Assembly (NCBI GenBank): GCA_949152475.1 | Contig: OX424558.1 | Span: 31,692,651-31,756,650 of the forward strand | Source of the DNA: Terebella lapidaria | Lineage: Eukaryota > Annelida > Polychaeta > Terebellida > Terebellidae | Length of the DNA stretch: 64,000 bases | Reading direction: 5' to 3' | In this document: positions 46,080 to 59,141 of the stretch, piece by piece | How positions within the stretch are numbered: position 1 is the first letter of the stretch | Layout of the letters: each line of letters begins with the position of its first letter | Notes under the pieces: generated by a model | Told to the model about the DNA's origin: nothing | What the model saw: only the letters and a program-made list of their open reading frames with translations | The model's database searches: none | Position numbers and translations under genes: made by a program

Positions 46080-46790
46080 AACCCTCCTGGGCCTTTCGAT
46101 AAACAAAGTCCTCATATTTGCAACTAGCTCTGGAATAGTGTATAAGTTGAGAAACAAACACACCATATGCTGGTGACACAGAAATGTTGCTTCTTAGAAA
46201 AGGAAAATTGACTATGGAAAAATTGAAATCACCGAGTTTGTCATACAATCTGGTTGATAGGTTAGAATCATTATCTCTCCAACCTCAGGTCTAGATAGTT
46301 GGAAAATATAGGACATCCAAATAATCACCAAACTTGAGATTATTTAGCGACAATACATCGTCTATATATCGGAAAGTGAAATTAAAATTACATGTTTTTT
46401 TTCTTAGAACCTCTTCGTTGTAAATGTTGGATGCAATCTGATTCACATGAGTATAAAAACAGGTCTGCCAATAATGGTGCACAGTTTGTACCCATGGGAA
46501 TACCAATAGTTTGTTGAAATATTCGACCACCAAATTCCACAAAAAATATTATCAATCAGAAAATTAACCATGTTTACTACATCTATTTCAGTATATTTGT
46601 ATGGGGCATAAGAGTCACCTTTAACAAAATAAGCGGTATTATATTTAGCCACAATATAGTGGTACCGATGTTGTCCCCTTGTAGAGAAAAATGAATTTTT
46701 GATGAGTTTTCTGAGCTGAGACTTCAGTTCCGAATGAGGTATAGTTTGTGTACACAGTGGAAAATCAAATAAGCTTACAGTTATCAGCCT
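46080..46790 (-). pseudogene. Decayed reverse transcriptase fragment
   Basis: Broken frames retain RT blocks: RKLIKNSFFSTRGQHRY, TEIDVVNMVNFLIDNIF, a GIPMGTNCAPLLADLF-type block, FTFRYIDDVLSLNN with the catalytic YIDD, and NFPFLRSN...AYGVFVSQLI. The GTxxAPxxAxLF box and RYIDD suggest a Penelope-like lineage, but I am not certain. Several frame changes and a deletion after the YIDD block make it non-functional. Related to the fragment at 55355-55890. Confidence 0.7.
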
Positions 46791-46899
46791 CGGTTAGCCC
46801 TATGTATAATTCAGAGTAAATCCTAGAAATGTGTTTTGACATGTCGAAAATCCATATAACAAGGACATTTTTTATTCAATATTTTTGTTGGCGTTTGCC

Positions 46900-48096
46900 A
46901 GTTATGAATAACCCCGGAGGGTAACCTGACGTTGGATTCTGCGTGGATTGTGATTAACTGATCATTGGTTTCCAGTTGACTAGTGATACGGAGCAGATGT
47001 ACCTCCATCGACTGGTTGTTTCTTAGTACAATAATGCAATCATATTCCGCACCGTCTCTCGCATTTGATGTCAGACAACTGTTTTATAAAACTACTGCAT
47101 AAATGCATGTGTATTTACATTTGTATCATTCTTTTGTCTGGAACAATATAAATGTTTATTGTATGTGTTAGAGCCGTAGTCACATATATGTATCTTACCG
47201 GCAGTTTCCGACGATATCATGATATTCTGCCTGTCGATAGTGAAACGTTGCAAAAAAAACACTCGTCACTCCTTCAATTCAAGTTCATCAAAGGCGCCCA
47301 CGGTTTTGAAAAAGAGGACGCACACATGCTGGACAGAGTCCCAGCCAGTAGGCGTGGGGTCTAGATGATCTCTGGCTGAATCTAGGCATTTCGCGGGTAC
47401 CTAACACAGTCTCAGATCCGATTTTTTTCCTGTGATGAAAATTGAATTGTCAATGAACAGCATAACGTTAGCCTATTCAAGGTAATAGGCCTATATGTAG
47501 AGTATAGTATATAGTATTATTGTATTGTGCATCGAAGTTTCTATCGAGCCTGAAATTTGAGGATGTGGAGAAGACCATTAGAAAATATAATGGCTTTGGA
47601 GTGAGGGGGGGGGGGGGGGGGCGTGTCGTCTGAAATTTTTGTATACACACGTGCGTATGCTGCGGGCCACTGAAGTTCATGATATTGGACACGACTTATG
47701 CTTCAATTGATTGCCATGCCCTTGAAGCAAATGAGTTCAGAGGCGGTAGGTGACGTGAGTTCGAATCCCGTCACCGGCACAAAAGAGGTGGAGTTTTCAT
47801 CCTGGCAACGCAAAGGTTTCTATATGAATGTATCTACCGAAATAAAATTCTCTGTCACGGAGATCAATTCTCCTCACTCTTGCTGGGGTATAGCTCGTGG
47901 CATGAAAACACCAATCATATTACGTCATATCCATTGCAGTCAGAAAATTCCCTATTTTGAAAACGGGGGATGCCTTTGATAGTGCAACAAATTTGGTAGA
48001 TTTCATTTTCGTACATTTATATTTCAACTCAAGTCCGGATGGTTTATATCGATGATAGATGATGAAATGAGTAATGTGAATCATTATAAATTTACC
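46900..48096. other. Intergenic; possible Pol III box B remnant
   Basis: No protein gene recognised. Near 47750-47775 the sequence gagttcgaatcccgtcacc resembles a tRNA box B/T-arm, possibly from a tRNA-derived SINE; no box A or cloverleaf is visible. A G-run of about 18 lies at 47606-47622. Confidence 0.3.
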
Positions 48097-50772
48097 AGCA
48101 TTCAAATATTTCAATTAATTTATTAGCTATTTTTGGCGACCTTTTTAACTAGTATACTGAATATCTGTGACGCCACAAGGGTGTAATAACTTCATTGGGG
48201 TGCTGAAATTTCCACGAACAACCTAAAATCTGGCTAAATTAGCTTACCCACCTTGTATGACATGAAATATAATCAGTCTTGCATTAGCAAAACTGGTTGT
48301 AAGGGAGCTACTCTGTGAATTAGTTTCAAGCACTGGTCGGCGCCTCGGTAACTGCAAGCCGAGAGATAATTGCACTGGTGTTACTATCATCACGGGAGCA
48401 TGCATAGTGGTGCTAGGATTTATGGTGCATTCAACTATTGTGTCATTTGTCATAATGGTATCTGTACATGATGTACATCGCATATATGTGATTGCAATGT
48501 TAAAGGTATGTGTATGAAATTGCATATCAGGGATTTCCTATGATTGACATGGCGACGACCTTGTAGGTTGCAAACATTGACTCTTCGAATTTTTACAAAT
48601 TACCGCATATATTGCTTATTATTGCTGGAGGTTTGCGCTAAATCTCTACATTTTGTGATGTGAAGGCACAATGATGCTTCTCACGTGAACATACGATTGA
48701 ATACTCTTTTTCGCCAGAAATTTAAATGATGGGGTCATTTACATTGAATCGACGATCATTTCACTTCAGTGAACGACATGCTCATTAACGATCATTGAGT
48801 TTTGATCTCCGTGAAATAATTTATGTACTGACGGAGTGATCAAGAGAGGCCCTACGACTACGTGTTGCATTAATTTATCATTATGTCTATCTCTGACACC
48901 GTCAAACGGATCCATCCACTGTCGAAATTCTGTAACAAATCCAGACCCCCTGATGAGATACAAGAAGCACTATGGATTGCAATCAAATCCATTATATGTG
49001 ATACAGTATATAAATACCCATCTAGACGACCTGGAACATAGAATCCGTGATCTCGACGAAAAATGCATGTCCAGGGGAACTGATATGGAAAACATGCGTC
49101 AAGATGTTACACCTCTGTAAGCACATATCCACCGTGCCGAAGCCTGTGTGACGATGGTATGTGACGAGATCGATGATATGAAGCCAGACCGCCTGACAAA
49201 GTCATCTCTAACTTCGATCCGATCTGCGTGGATTACAATAAAAATGACGATGAGAGGTGTGTCCAAGTCCAAGGACCTCCTCGACTTCCGAGGACTTCCT
49301 CCGGGACCAGCTCGAGTTCACCGAAGACGAGTACATTGTACAAGTACATATTCTCGGCCTATAGACTAGGAAAAAAGAAAATGACAAGATACGACATAAT
49401 AATGGTTGATTACTTTGGGTAACCGATATTCCTACATTGATATTAAATTACATATTTAAACATCTGGGAATGGTCGAACAAGTCATCATCGATACAAAGA
49501 TATGATACAATCTTTGTCACAACTCAATGGATGAGTTATGATAGGCACTAATCAATTTCATGGATATCTCGCACCACGGTAGAACGAGCGAGTTACTGAA
49601 TTCATTTATTAGCACCGCTTTTATATCCACAAACACCAAACCTATCCCCATCAGTTTACACAAGGACCAAGAAGTTTGAACATGTAACCTCTGCAATATT
49701 ATCTGTTGATATTTCGGACCATATCCCAGTTCTGACATTTTCCTGTAACACACCGCTAGGGCAAAGCGATCAACGGAAATAACATACATACCAATGAATG
49801 AATCAAATAATAATAATCGGATGACATATCTAAATAAAAAGGTATGGGCTGAAGTACACTAGATCAAATCTAACTTATGAATATTTCGTGGCTGTTATTC
49901 AACAAGCTATATAGGTACATGTTGTCCTGAGCGGAGCAAAATTATTTCCAATAGAAACATTATCAGAGAGCCGTGGATAACACCTGCTTTGATACTATAG
50001 GCCAAAATCGTGATAAATTATTTAAGAAATGTTCAAGCGAATGTAAAATCGACCCCTCATACATCAAATTCACCCAATATCAAAATATTCAGAATTCATT
50101 AAAAAGGCCGAGTAATCAAAAGTATTATAAACTCCATACCCGATCAATTTATTAGTGAATAAATCATAACACACCGGTGAAGTACCTTACCAGGTGAAAA
50201 TCGCTAATTATATCCCAATATATAAACCAAAAGATAAACTGAAATGGGCAACAGTACTATCAACCTCCCATCACTTTCTGATTGATGCTCTTAATCAATC
50301 AGTATTGATGTCCCACCTTCCTACTCGTCAATCTCTCGTAAATCTGTTGATTTTAAATCTTTCAATTGTTAGTAGGCTACCAATTAATTGTTAATTTGAT
50401 CTCAGCCTCTACCCTTAATTTATCGAAAGTTATTATTGTTGCTGGATAGTTTGCCCAAGTTACATGTCTGAATTTTGCATTGTATATATACGTGTAGATA
50501 TCTTGTGAATATGACATATGCACTGGAATTACAGTCAAACCTCTGGTTAGTGGATGCATTTGTGACACAGCAAAAATGTTCACTATATGCAGGTGTTCAC
50601 TAATCTGAAGCGCACCCAGTGCTACAAGATTCATTTGGGACCGAGAAAACGTGTTCACAAACTGGAGTTTTAAATTGACCGGAGGTAACTATTCATTGAT
50701 AGTAACTATTGATAGGTAACTATTCATTAATAGTAACTATTAATAGGTAACTATTCAGCGATGAAATATTTT
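48097..50772. repeat. 2676-bp tandem duplication, copy 1
   Basis: Every landmark in this block recurs exactly 2676 bp downstream. It begins agcattcaaatatttc and ends gatgaaatatttt. I noted about 14 single-base differences and no indels. It contains short ORFs (about 60-94 codons) that are likewise duplicated but show no domain. The 3' end has a GTAACTATT(G/A)ATA-type short repeat. Confidence 0.92.
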
Positions 50773-53448
50773 AGCATTCAAATATTTCAATTAATTTATT
50801 AGCTATTTTTGGCGACCTTTTTAACTAGTATACTGAATATCTGTGACGCCACAAGGGTGTAATAACTTCATTGGGGTGCTGAAATTTCCACGAACAACCT
50901 AAAATCTGGCTAAATTAGCTTACCCACCTTGTATGACATGAAATATAATCAGTCTTGCATTAGCAAAACTGGTTGTAAGGGAGCTACTCTGTTAATTAGT
51001 TTCAAGCACTGGTCGGCGCCTCGGTAACTGCAAGCCGAGAGATAATTGCACTGGTGTTACTATCATCACGGGAGCATGCATACTGGTGCTAGGATTTATG
51101 GTGCATTCAACTATTGTGTCATTTGTCATAATGGTATCTGTACATGATGTACATCGCATATATGTGATTGCAATGTTAAAGGTATGTGTATGAAATTGCA
51201 TATCAGGGATTTCCTATGATTGATATGGCGACGACCTTGTAGATTGCAAACATTGACTCTTCGAATTTTTACAAATTACCACATATATTGCTTATTATTG
51301 CTGGAGGTTTGCGCTAAATCTCTACATTTTGTGATGTGAAGGCACAATGATGCTTCTCACGTGAACATACGATTGAATACTCTTTTTCGCCAGAAATTTA
51401 AATGATGGGGTCATTTACATTGAATCGACGATCATTTCACTTCAGTGAACGACATGCTCATTAACGATTATTGAGTTTTGATCTCCGTGAAATAATTTAT
51501 GTACTGACGGAGTGATCAAGAGAGGCCCTACGACTACGTGTTGCATTAATTTATCATTATGTCTATCTCTGACACCGTCAAACGGATCCATCCACTGTCG
51601 AAATTCTGTAACAAATCCAGACCCCCTGATGAGATACAAGAAGCACTATGGATTGCAATCAAATCCATTATATGTGCTACAGTATATAAATACCCGTCTA
51701 GACGACCTGGAACATAGAATCCGTGATCTCGACGAAAAATGCATGTCCAGGGGAACTGATATGGAAAACATGCGTCAAGATGTTACACCTCTGTAAGCAC
51801 ATATCCACCGTGCCGAAGCCTGTGTGACGATGGTATGTGACGAGATCGATGATATGAAGCCAGACCGCCTGACAAAGTCATCTCTAACTTCGATCCGATC
51901 TGCGTGGATTACAATAAAAATGACGATGAGAGGTGTGTCCAAGTCCAAGGACCTCCTCGACTTCCGAGGAATTCCTCCGGGACCAGCTCGAGTTCACCGA
52001 AGACGAGTACATTGTACAAGTACATATTCTCGGCCTATAGACTAGGAAAAAAGAAAATGACAAGATACGACATAATAATGGTTGATTACTTTGGGTAACC
52101 GATATTCCTACATTGATATTAAATTACATATTTAAACATCTGGGAAAGGTCGAACAAGTCATCATCGATACAAAGATATGATACAATCTTTGTCACAACT
52201 CAATGGATGAGTTATGATAGGCACTAATCAATTTCATGGATATCTCGCACCACGGTAGAACGAGCGAGTTACTGAATTCATTTATTAGCACCGCTTTTAT
52301 ATCCACAAACACCAAACCTATCCCCATCAGTTTACACAAGGACCAAGAAGTTTGAACATGTAACCTCTGCAATATTATCTGTTGATATTTCGGACCATAT
52401 CCCAGTTCTGACATTTTCCTGTAACACACCGCTAGGGCAAAGCGATCAACGGAAATAACATACATACCAATGAATGAATCAAATAATAATAATCGGATGA
52501 CATATCTAAATAAAAAGGTATGGGCTGAAGTACACTAGATCAAATCTAACTTATGAATATTTCGTGGCTGTTATTCAACAAGCTATATAGGTACATGTTG
52601 TCCTGAGCGGAGCAAAATTATTTCCAACAGAAACATTATCAGAGAGCCGTGGATAACACCTGCTTTGATACTATAGGCCAAAATCGTGATAAATTATGTA
52701 AGAAATGTTCAAGCGAATGTAAAATCGACCCCTCATACATCAAATTCACCCAATATCAAAATATTCAGAATTCATTAAAAAGGCCGAGTAATCAAAAGTA
52801 TTATAAACTCCATACCCGATCAATTTATTAGTGAATAAATCATAACACACCGGTGAAGTACCTTACCAGGTGAAAATCGCTAATTATATCCCAATATATA
52901 AACCAAAAGATAAACTGAAATGGGCAACAGTACTATCAACCTCCCATCACTTTCTGATTGATGCTCTTAATCAATCAGTATTGATGTCCCACCTTCCTAC
53001 TCGTCAATCTCTCGTAAATCTGTTGATTTTAAATCTTTCAATTGTTAGTAGGCTACCAATTAATTGTTAATTTGATCTCAGCCTCTACCCTCAATTTATC
53101 GAAAGTTATTATTGTTGCTGGATAGTTTGCCCAAGTTACATGTCTGAATTTTGCATTGTATATATACGTGTAGATCTCTTGTGAATATGACATATGCACT
53201 GGAATTACAGTCAAACCTCTGGTTAGTGGATGCATTTGTGACACAGCAAAAATGTTCACTATATGCAGGTGTTCACTAATCTGAAGCGCACCCAGTGCTA
53301 CAAGATTCATTTGGGACCGAGAAAACGTGTTCACAAACTGGAGTTTTAAATTGACCGGAGGTAACTATTCATTGATAGTAACTATTGATAGGTAACTATT
53401 CATTAATAGTAACTATTAATAGGTAACTATTCAGCGATGAAATATTTT
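50773..53448. repeat. 2676-bp tandem duplication, copy 2
   Basis: Head-to-tail copy of 48097-50772, about 99.5% identical by eye. Either a very recent duplication or two haplotypes joined in assembly. Confidence 0.92.
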
Positions 53449-55354
53449 GTCTCAGTTTTGAAATAAATTTGGAATGGCTCAAATCAGTTTTCTGTTCAGG
53501 GTCATGCTCTATAATAATAGTTGTGCAGTGCATATGCATGTATATCATTTGGTTTTGCTTTCCAAAAAAAGTGTTTGTCTTCAGTTTAACTATGCCAAAA
53601 TGTCACCATACTACATGTATGGGTCGATAAATACTCGCAACTAAGCCGTATAAACATTACATTACATATATTATTTCATTTGCAGTATGGAGTATTTGTA
53701 TAGCAATTGCCGATCAGAGTTGGGCCATCAAACACATCCAGTCCGGTAATTTCAACGGGCGGTATCACCACGTCCGAGTTCACCGCCAGCGAACAATGGG
53801 GCATGTCATACACTCATTCAACAGGTGGCAGCATTGTACTTGGGTAAATATTTGGCGCCAAATCACCAACGAAAATCGTCTGTAATCAATAATGACCTAA
53901 ATGATGGCGGTTGAATTACGTTAATATTGGTAACGCCAGAAAAACAGATTAGTGACGTCATGTTATCCCTAAAACAGAACTGCCGGCTGGCGATTGCAGC
54001 TATGTACTACACATGCCCCATTTGTTCATGGTCAACAGTCTTATCAATTTTCATTTGTCTTGTCTGCGGTTATTCCGCGTGGTGGACAAACCATGTAAAT
54101 GTCGGAATTGGAACATGGGACTGGGCGTGTCGCTAATTTGTGTCTCTACAAATGGCACGTCTCCAGTGAGTAGTTGCTACACACCTTCCAAATCAGTTCC
54201 ATCAGTCTGGGTAAAATTGTTGGATTTGAGACAGGCTCAATTACGGGGAAGTTCATGTTCATATCTAACTGTTATGAACATTGCGTATAGTTTATTGGCA
54301 GCACAGTGGTGTGAATTAACTACCGACAGGAACGTCTATTCCACATGACGTTTACCATGATAACTGAATGTTTTGTATATAGTAATAACTGAATGTTTTG
54401 TATATATTAATATGCTTTACATACATGTATATATGTATACCTCATGTCCAAAAATATGAAATAGGTATTTTGTATAATCTACCCATTTTTAAATTGCAAA
54501 ACAATATTAATTTTTATAACCGAACGTTCTAATTAAGCATGAAATTAACTGAATTTTGGGCGTGGTCCGTGCTACGTATTTATCTGATGATGAAACCGAA
54601 TAATAGCCAGACGGCTGTAAAACATCCGTCTATGTTTTTTTCTGCACTTGAAATGAACTCCCTGATCCAAGAAAACACGCCAATCATATTCATCTACAGA
54701 CTTGATCAATAATCGTGTAAAATTTGCCCTTTGTTGTAGGATTCTCTTGCCTCGTGCACGTTACCTCATGAAGTATTTCAAGAAAAAACTACTAGTAGAG
54801 CGCCTGGTGTAGAGGGTGTAGCCATCAAAATTGTTTCAAATCGGAAATGTTTGAAGTATGACTATATTGTTGCAAAATTCCTCGAAGTTTACACGAAGAG
54901 AGTTTTACATGCATGTATCATCAAGCCAATTATAATGAATACACCACCCCTTGAGAGTGGTAGGCACGTCACTCACAAAAACGTTGAATAATTACCAATT
55001 GACGTAAGACCTCAATAAATGTGCTCACTGGCTGCCACACAATTATAACGCTAACGAAGCTGAAAAGACAAGTATGATACCAAACACCAAACAATCCGCG
55101 AGAATAAACTCAAAATCCATGGACAAAATTTACACAATCGGTATGTTAAGGTTGGACAAAAATTCTAGATTGGTGATCAAGGTCCGAGCAATTTGGATAT
55201 CACAGACATCCGGCGAAGCCAAATGTGAGATCAGGTGTACCAGTAAGAGTAAGCTTCTCTTGCCTCGCATGCGACACCCACTGTGATATCCAAAATAAAT
55301 GCCATCGAGATGAAGGACATAGTTAGGTTATAATAACGACTCTACAAGTACCAA
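53449..55354. other. Intergenic, no gene recognised
   Basis: AT-rich, short ORFs only (for example 54013-54348 plus, 111 codons, Cys-rich but without a recognisable domain). Confidence 0.4.
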
Positions 55355-55890
55355 TCAACATGATGTGATAATATCTCCCATCATCTGAGTTACAGACAGA
55401 CCGAAATGGTCTATTAATTCCTGATGACGACCATAAAACTTCTTAAAGGTCGACTGCAATCTAGGTCTCAAATAGCCCTGCTTTAGTAACTTATTAGTTA
55501 GCATTTTGGCTCTGGCTAGAAAATCTTGGTAATTGGAACATGCTCTAGCATATCGAATGAGTTCAGACACATAGACGCCATACGTAGGAGCTGCTGGTAT
55601 GTTTCTACTCAGTACTGGGAAATTTACGATGGGAAAATTGTAGTCATCACGTTTGTCATATAATCTGGTACATAAATTATCTTTTTTGTCTATTTCGAGG
55701 TATAGGTCAAGATATGCTGCAGACTTGGAGGAGTCCGTGGTGTCTTTAATTTCCAGTTCATCCGGATATATGAGATGTAAATAATCACTCAACTTTGGAT
55801 TGTTCAATGACAATACATCGTCAATGTATCTGTATGTGAAATTGAATGAACTGGCTAGTTTCTTTTCTCCTCTCTTCAGACTCAGGACAA
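55355..55890 (-). pseudogene. Reverse transcriptase C-terminal fragment
   Basis: Open frame reading FNFTYRYIDDVLSLNNPKL, then LEIKDTTDSSKSAAYLDLYL, LYDKRDDYNFPIVNFPVL, YGVYVSELIRYARAC and FKKFYGRHQELIDHFGLSV to a stop at 55355. This is the thumb-side half of a reverse transcriptase (catalytic YIDD present, upstream fingers absent), same family as 46080-46790 and possibly Penelope-like. It is 5' truncated at about 55890, exactly where the zinc-finger exon of the neighbouring minus-strand gene ends. The frame continuing upstream to 56098 is not RT. Confidence 0.8.
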
Positions 55891-57777
55891 AGGACACTGG
55901 CCCTCCACCTTTCCTGGTGCGCGGCGTCTTGGGCCCTGGCCCTGTCTGCTTGCTGGTGGCCTCTCGCCCGGGTGCATCACGGTGAAGTGTTTTTTTAAGT
56001 CGATCCCCCGACTCGAGCAGCCGGGCAGAGGGCAGGGCACCTGCTTCCGGGTATTGGAGGTCTTGTGACGTGGTCCTAATAAATGAATTTGTAAACATAT
56101 AACAACATGCACATTCTCATATCAAATGTACATACAATTTTAATGTTTTTTTAGATAACAGTAATAGAGTACAAAACCAACTTTTCATCTTGGCGCCCTC
56201 CTCCGGCTGCTCGTCCTCAGGCTCCTGTTCTGACTCTTCTAGTAAGGCTGTAAAAATTCAAGCATGCTTGTTAAGAAATCAAATAATACCTTCGTAAAAT
56301 ACCTTCAGTGTATAAACATAAAACATCCTAGTTACCTTCGATTTCCCTCCCTAGTTGACTGGAGTCTGCAATTCCAATTTACAACAAAAAACAAGTGGAA
56401 ATGTCATTTCGTGAAAGAGATACAATTAATTCAACATACGAAATCTTTCCAAATCATGAGTTGCAGAATGGCTGAAATTTGGTCATTACTCACCATCGTC
56501 GTCTGAGGAGCCCTCTCCTCCTACGGCCCCGGCCTCCTCATCATCTTTATGTACCACTGAAACAAAAACCAAACAAAAAAGTTGTAAATATCACTTAGAA
56601 ATACCAACATCATATGTATGGAATTTGAAAACAAACAGCAGCAAAGTCGAGCACATATTGTAGAATGCAAGCTACCTTGAATCTCCAGATTGGAGAAATC
56701 TGAAAAAGACAAACAATGACGTTGAGCATATCATATATATTCACCATATAATAAAAGTAGTCTAATAATATGAAAGCAAATGTTAGACAACTAACTTACC
56801 GAGGTCAGTGGGAAACCAGTCTGCAAAAAAAAAACATCGTTATAAAGTGTAAGCAACCAGACTTGTTTGTGTTAAAATTTCATGTTCTTGAACATGCACA
56901 TGATGCAGAAGATATTCAAATTGAGAGAAAAACAAATATACCCTCGAACTTTTTTTCTTCTCCTGAGGCTCCCACTTCGCTAAGCATAAAAAATGCATCA
57001 GGAAAATAATTATACATTTCAATTATCCTATATTATTCACTCAAGCATGTGCTGAAACCAGTTTGTATTGCAATAGAAAAAATTCTTTTTACCTCTGTCG
57101 ACCCTTGGATCTGCCGCAGCCTCGGCCGGTGTCCTTGTCGGTATGAGAGTTGCTGCTTATAAAAGTAATGATGCTCTTCAGTATTTCATTCAGTTGAAAA
57201 TGTGTTTCATGTAGTAAAAAACTATATTTGTATCCTATTCAAGAAAAATACCTTTGCTCGTTCCAGAGGGGTTCCCAGGGGGGTCCCTCGGGGAATTGTC
57301 AGTCGCAGCTACAAAATATGCAATGATAATATTCTTGATTAAAATGGAAACCAACCAAGTGAAATGAATTAATTATCTGCACATCGTTAATATATATTCA
57401 CTTGAACACGGTGTTCTGGAGTGAAAAATCCAATTAAAATAGGTATGAGGGTACAATTAGGTACTAATCTAATTACTAATTACTAATCTAAAACTAATTA
57501 GGTACAATAGTTGTATACTAATTCCATCAGGTGTACAGTAGAAACAACTACATTTAACACACTGTCTGCCCCTGATGACGCCAGTGTGTCTTTGGATAAA
57601 CTATTTGGTCGGGCTTTGTTTCTATTGCAAAATGTATTTTACGTTTCTTATTGGCATCATCAAAATCTGATTGTATTGGTGGTAATAGATTGATACTTAC
57701 ATCCTCCTCCTCGCCAGGAACTTCTGGCCGTCCCTGGCCGTCGTTGCCTTAGATCTCTGGCGATCAGGGTTGCGATT
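55882..57777 (-). CDS. Gene of very short phase-1 exons ending in a C2H2 finger
   Basis: Minus-strand exons with good splice sites: b 57701-57777, c 57252-57308, d 57093-57152, f 56800-56820, g 56676-56699, h 56494-56556, i 56182-56247, j 55882-56075. From c to j every junction is phase 1, so each of exons c-i (57, 60, 21, 24, 63, 66 bp) is a multiple of three and skippable. Products are ATDNSPRDPPGNPSGTSK, ATLIPTRTPAEAAADPRVDR, DWFPTDL, DFSNLEIQ, an acidic VVHKDDEEAGAVGGEG.., LLEESEQEPEDEQPEEGAK, then CPLPGCSSRG..LKKHFTVMH (C-x4-C-x9-H-x4-H finger) and a basic tail to TGA at 55882. Exon b would need an unlisted partner or different start for phase; a leader ending ATGAATATG/GTAATA lies at 57865-57873. 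A possible extra exon (56942-56980) breaks phase. The function is unknown. Confidence 0.6.
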
Positions 57778-57873
57778 CTGGAAAGAATAAAATAATGAGA
57801 TAAAATTTCAATCCAAAATTCAATTTCATTTTCCAAATGCTCATTTCAATGAATAAAATATTACCATATTCAT

Positions 57874-57989
57874 TTCGTTGAACTCGGACGCTAGAGCACT
57901 CGGACGCTAGAGCACACTAGATCACACACTAGACCTGTGGAAAATGAAGTACTGATGTTCATCTTTCCTTTAAATACCCCCACACAACC
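57874..57989. other. Short intergenic stretch
   Basis: Contains a small direct repeat (ctcggacgctagagca, twice near 57890-57915). No gene. Confidence 0.4.
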
Positions 57990-59131
57990 AAGAGAATGTT
58001 TACTGTTTCCTTGGAACGTTTAACACTTCCTTGGTTACCTTAAATGGACCGTGGGAAAATCCTCCTTTTTGCCACCTTTCTACGGTGGCTTAGATTCGAC
58101 ATCTCGTTTAATTTACACCCCATTCAGTTTCCACCTCGGTGAAAACCTTTTCACCCTGGTGAAAACCTTTTCACTCCGGTGAAAACCTTCTCACCTCGGG
58201 GAAAACCTTCTCACCTAGGCAAAAACCTTCTCACCCCGGTGAAAACCTTATCACCCCGGTGAGAACCTCCTCACCCTGGTGAGAACCTTCTCACCCCGGT
58301 TAAAACCTTCTCACCTCGGTGAAAACCTTCTCACCTAGGTGAAAACCTTCTCACCCCGGTGAAAACCTTTTCACCACGGTGTAAACCTTCTCACCCTGGT
58401 GAGAACCTTTTCACCCCGGTGAGAACCTTCTCACCCCGGTGAAAACCTTCTCACCCCGGTGGAAACCTTCTCACCCTGGTGAAAACCTTCTCACCCCGTT
58501 GAAAACCTTCTCACCCGGTGCATACCTTCTCACCCCGGTGAATACCTTCTCACCCCGGTGAGAACCTTTTCACCCCGGTGAGAACCTTCTCACCCCGGTG
58601 AGAACCTTCTCACCCCGGTGTAAACCTCACCCCAGTGAAAATCTTCTCACCCTGGTGAAAACCTTCTCACCCTGGTGAAAACCTTCTCACCCCGGTGCAT
58701 ACCTTCTCACCCCACCGAAAACCTTCTCACCCCGGTGAAAACCTCACCCCACCGAAAACCTTCTCACCCTGGTGAAAACCTTCTCACCCCGGTGAAAACC
58801 TTCTCACCCTGGTGAAAACCTTCTAGGTGAGAAGGTTTTCACCTAGGTGAGAAGGTTCTCACCGGGGTGAGAAGGCATTCATCGGGGTGAGAAGGTTTTC
58901 AACGGGGTGAGAAGGTTTTTACCTAGGTGAGAAGGTTTTCACCGGGGTGAGAAGGTTTTCACCGGGGTGAGAAGGTTCTCACCGAGGTGGAAACTGAATG
59001 GGGTGTAAATTAAACGTGATGGCGAATCTAAGCCACCGTACCTTTCTGGCCAGGTAAATTTTTCCACGGTCTATTCAAGGATTATTGGAAACGTTTCCTT
59101 GGTTACCTGAAATAGACTGTGAGAACATTCA
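57990..59131. mobile_element. Fold-back element with minisatellite core
   Basis: Outer arms of about 150 bp are inverted copies: left ccaccttt..acggtggcttagattcg..cgtttaatttacacccc (to about 58125), right the same inverted (58990-59131). Shared blocks include ggtggcttagattcg, tttaatttacaccccattc and agtttccacctcggtgag. Between the arms is a 20-bp tandem repeat that itself switches orientation near 58825. No ORF. The organisation is that of FB-type fold-back elements. Confidence 0.75.
58126..58990. repeat. 20-bp minisatellite GAAAACCTTCTCACCCCGGT
   Basis: Roughly 34 direct copies from 58126 to about 58825, then about eight inverted copies (ggtgagaaggttttcacc) to 58990. Units vary (CCGGT/CTGGT/TAGGT; GAAAA/GAGAA/GTAAA) and a few are shortened. 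Not a CRISPR: there are no unique spacers. Confidence 0.92.
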
Positions 59132-59141
59132 AATCTCCCAC

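Noticed and set aside
47740..47775. tRNA gene
   Set aside because: Only a box B-like T-arm is visible; no box A or cloverleaf.
48244..53334. Pairs of small ORFs repeated 2676 bp apart, as possible genes
   Set aside because: They recur because the DNA is duplicated; no domains, splice logic or selection signal can be claimed.
58126..58990. Regular repeat array resembling a CRISPR
   Set aside because: Units are contiguous 20-bp tandem repeats with no unique spacers, in a eukaryotic fold-back element.
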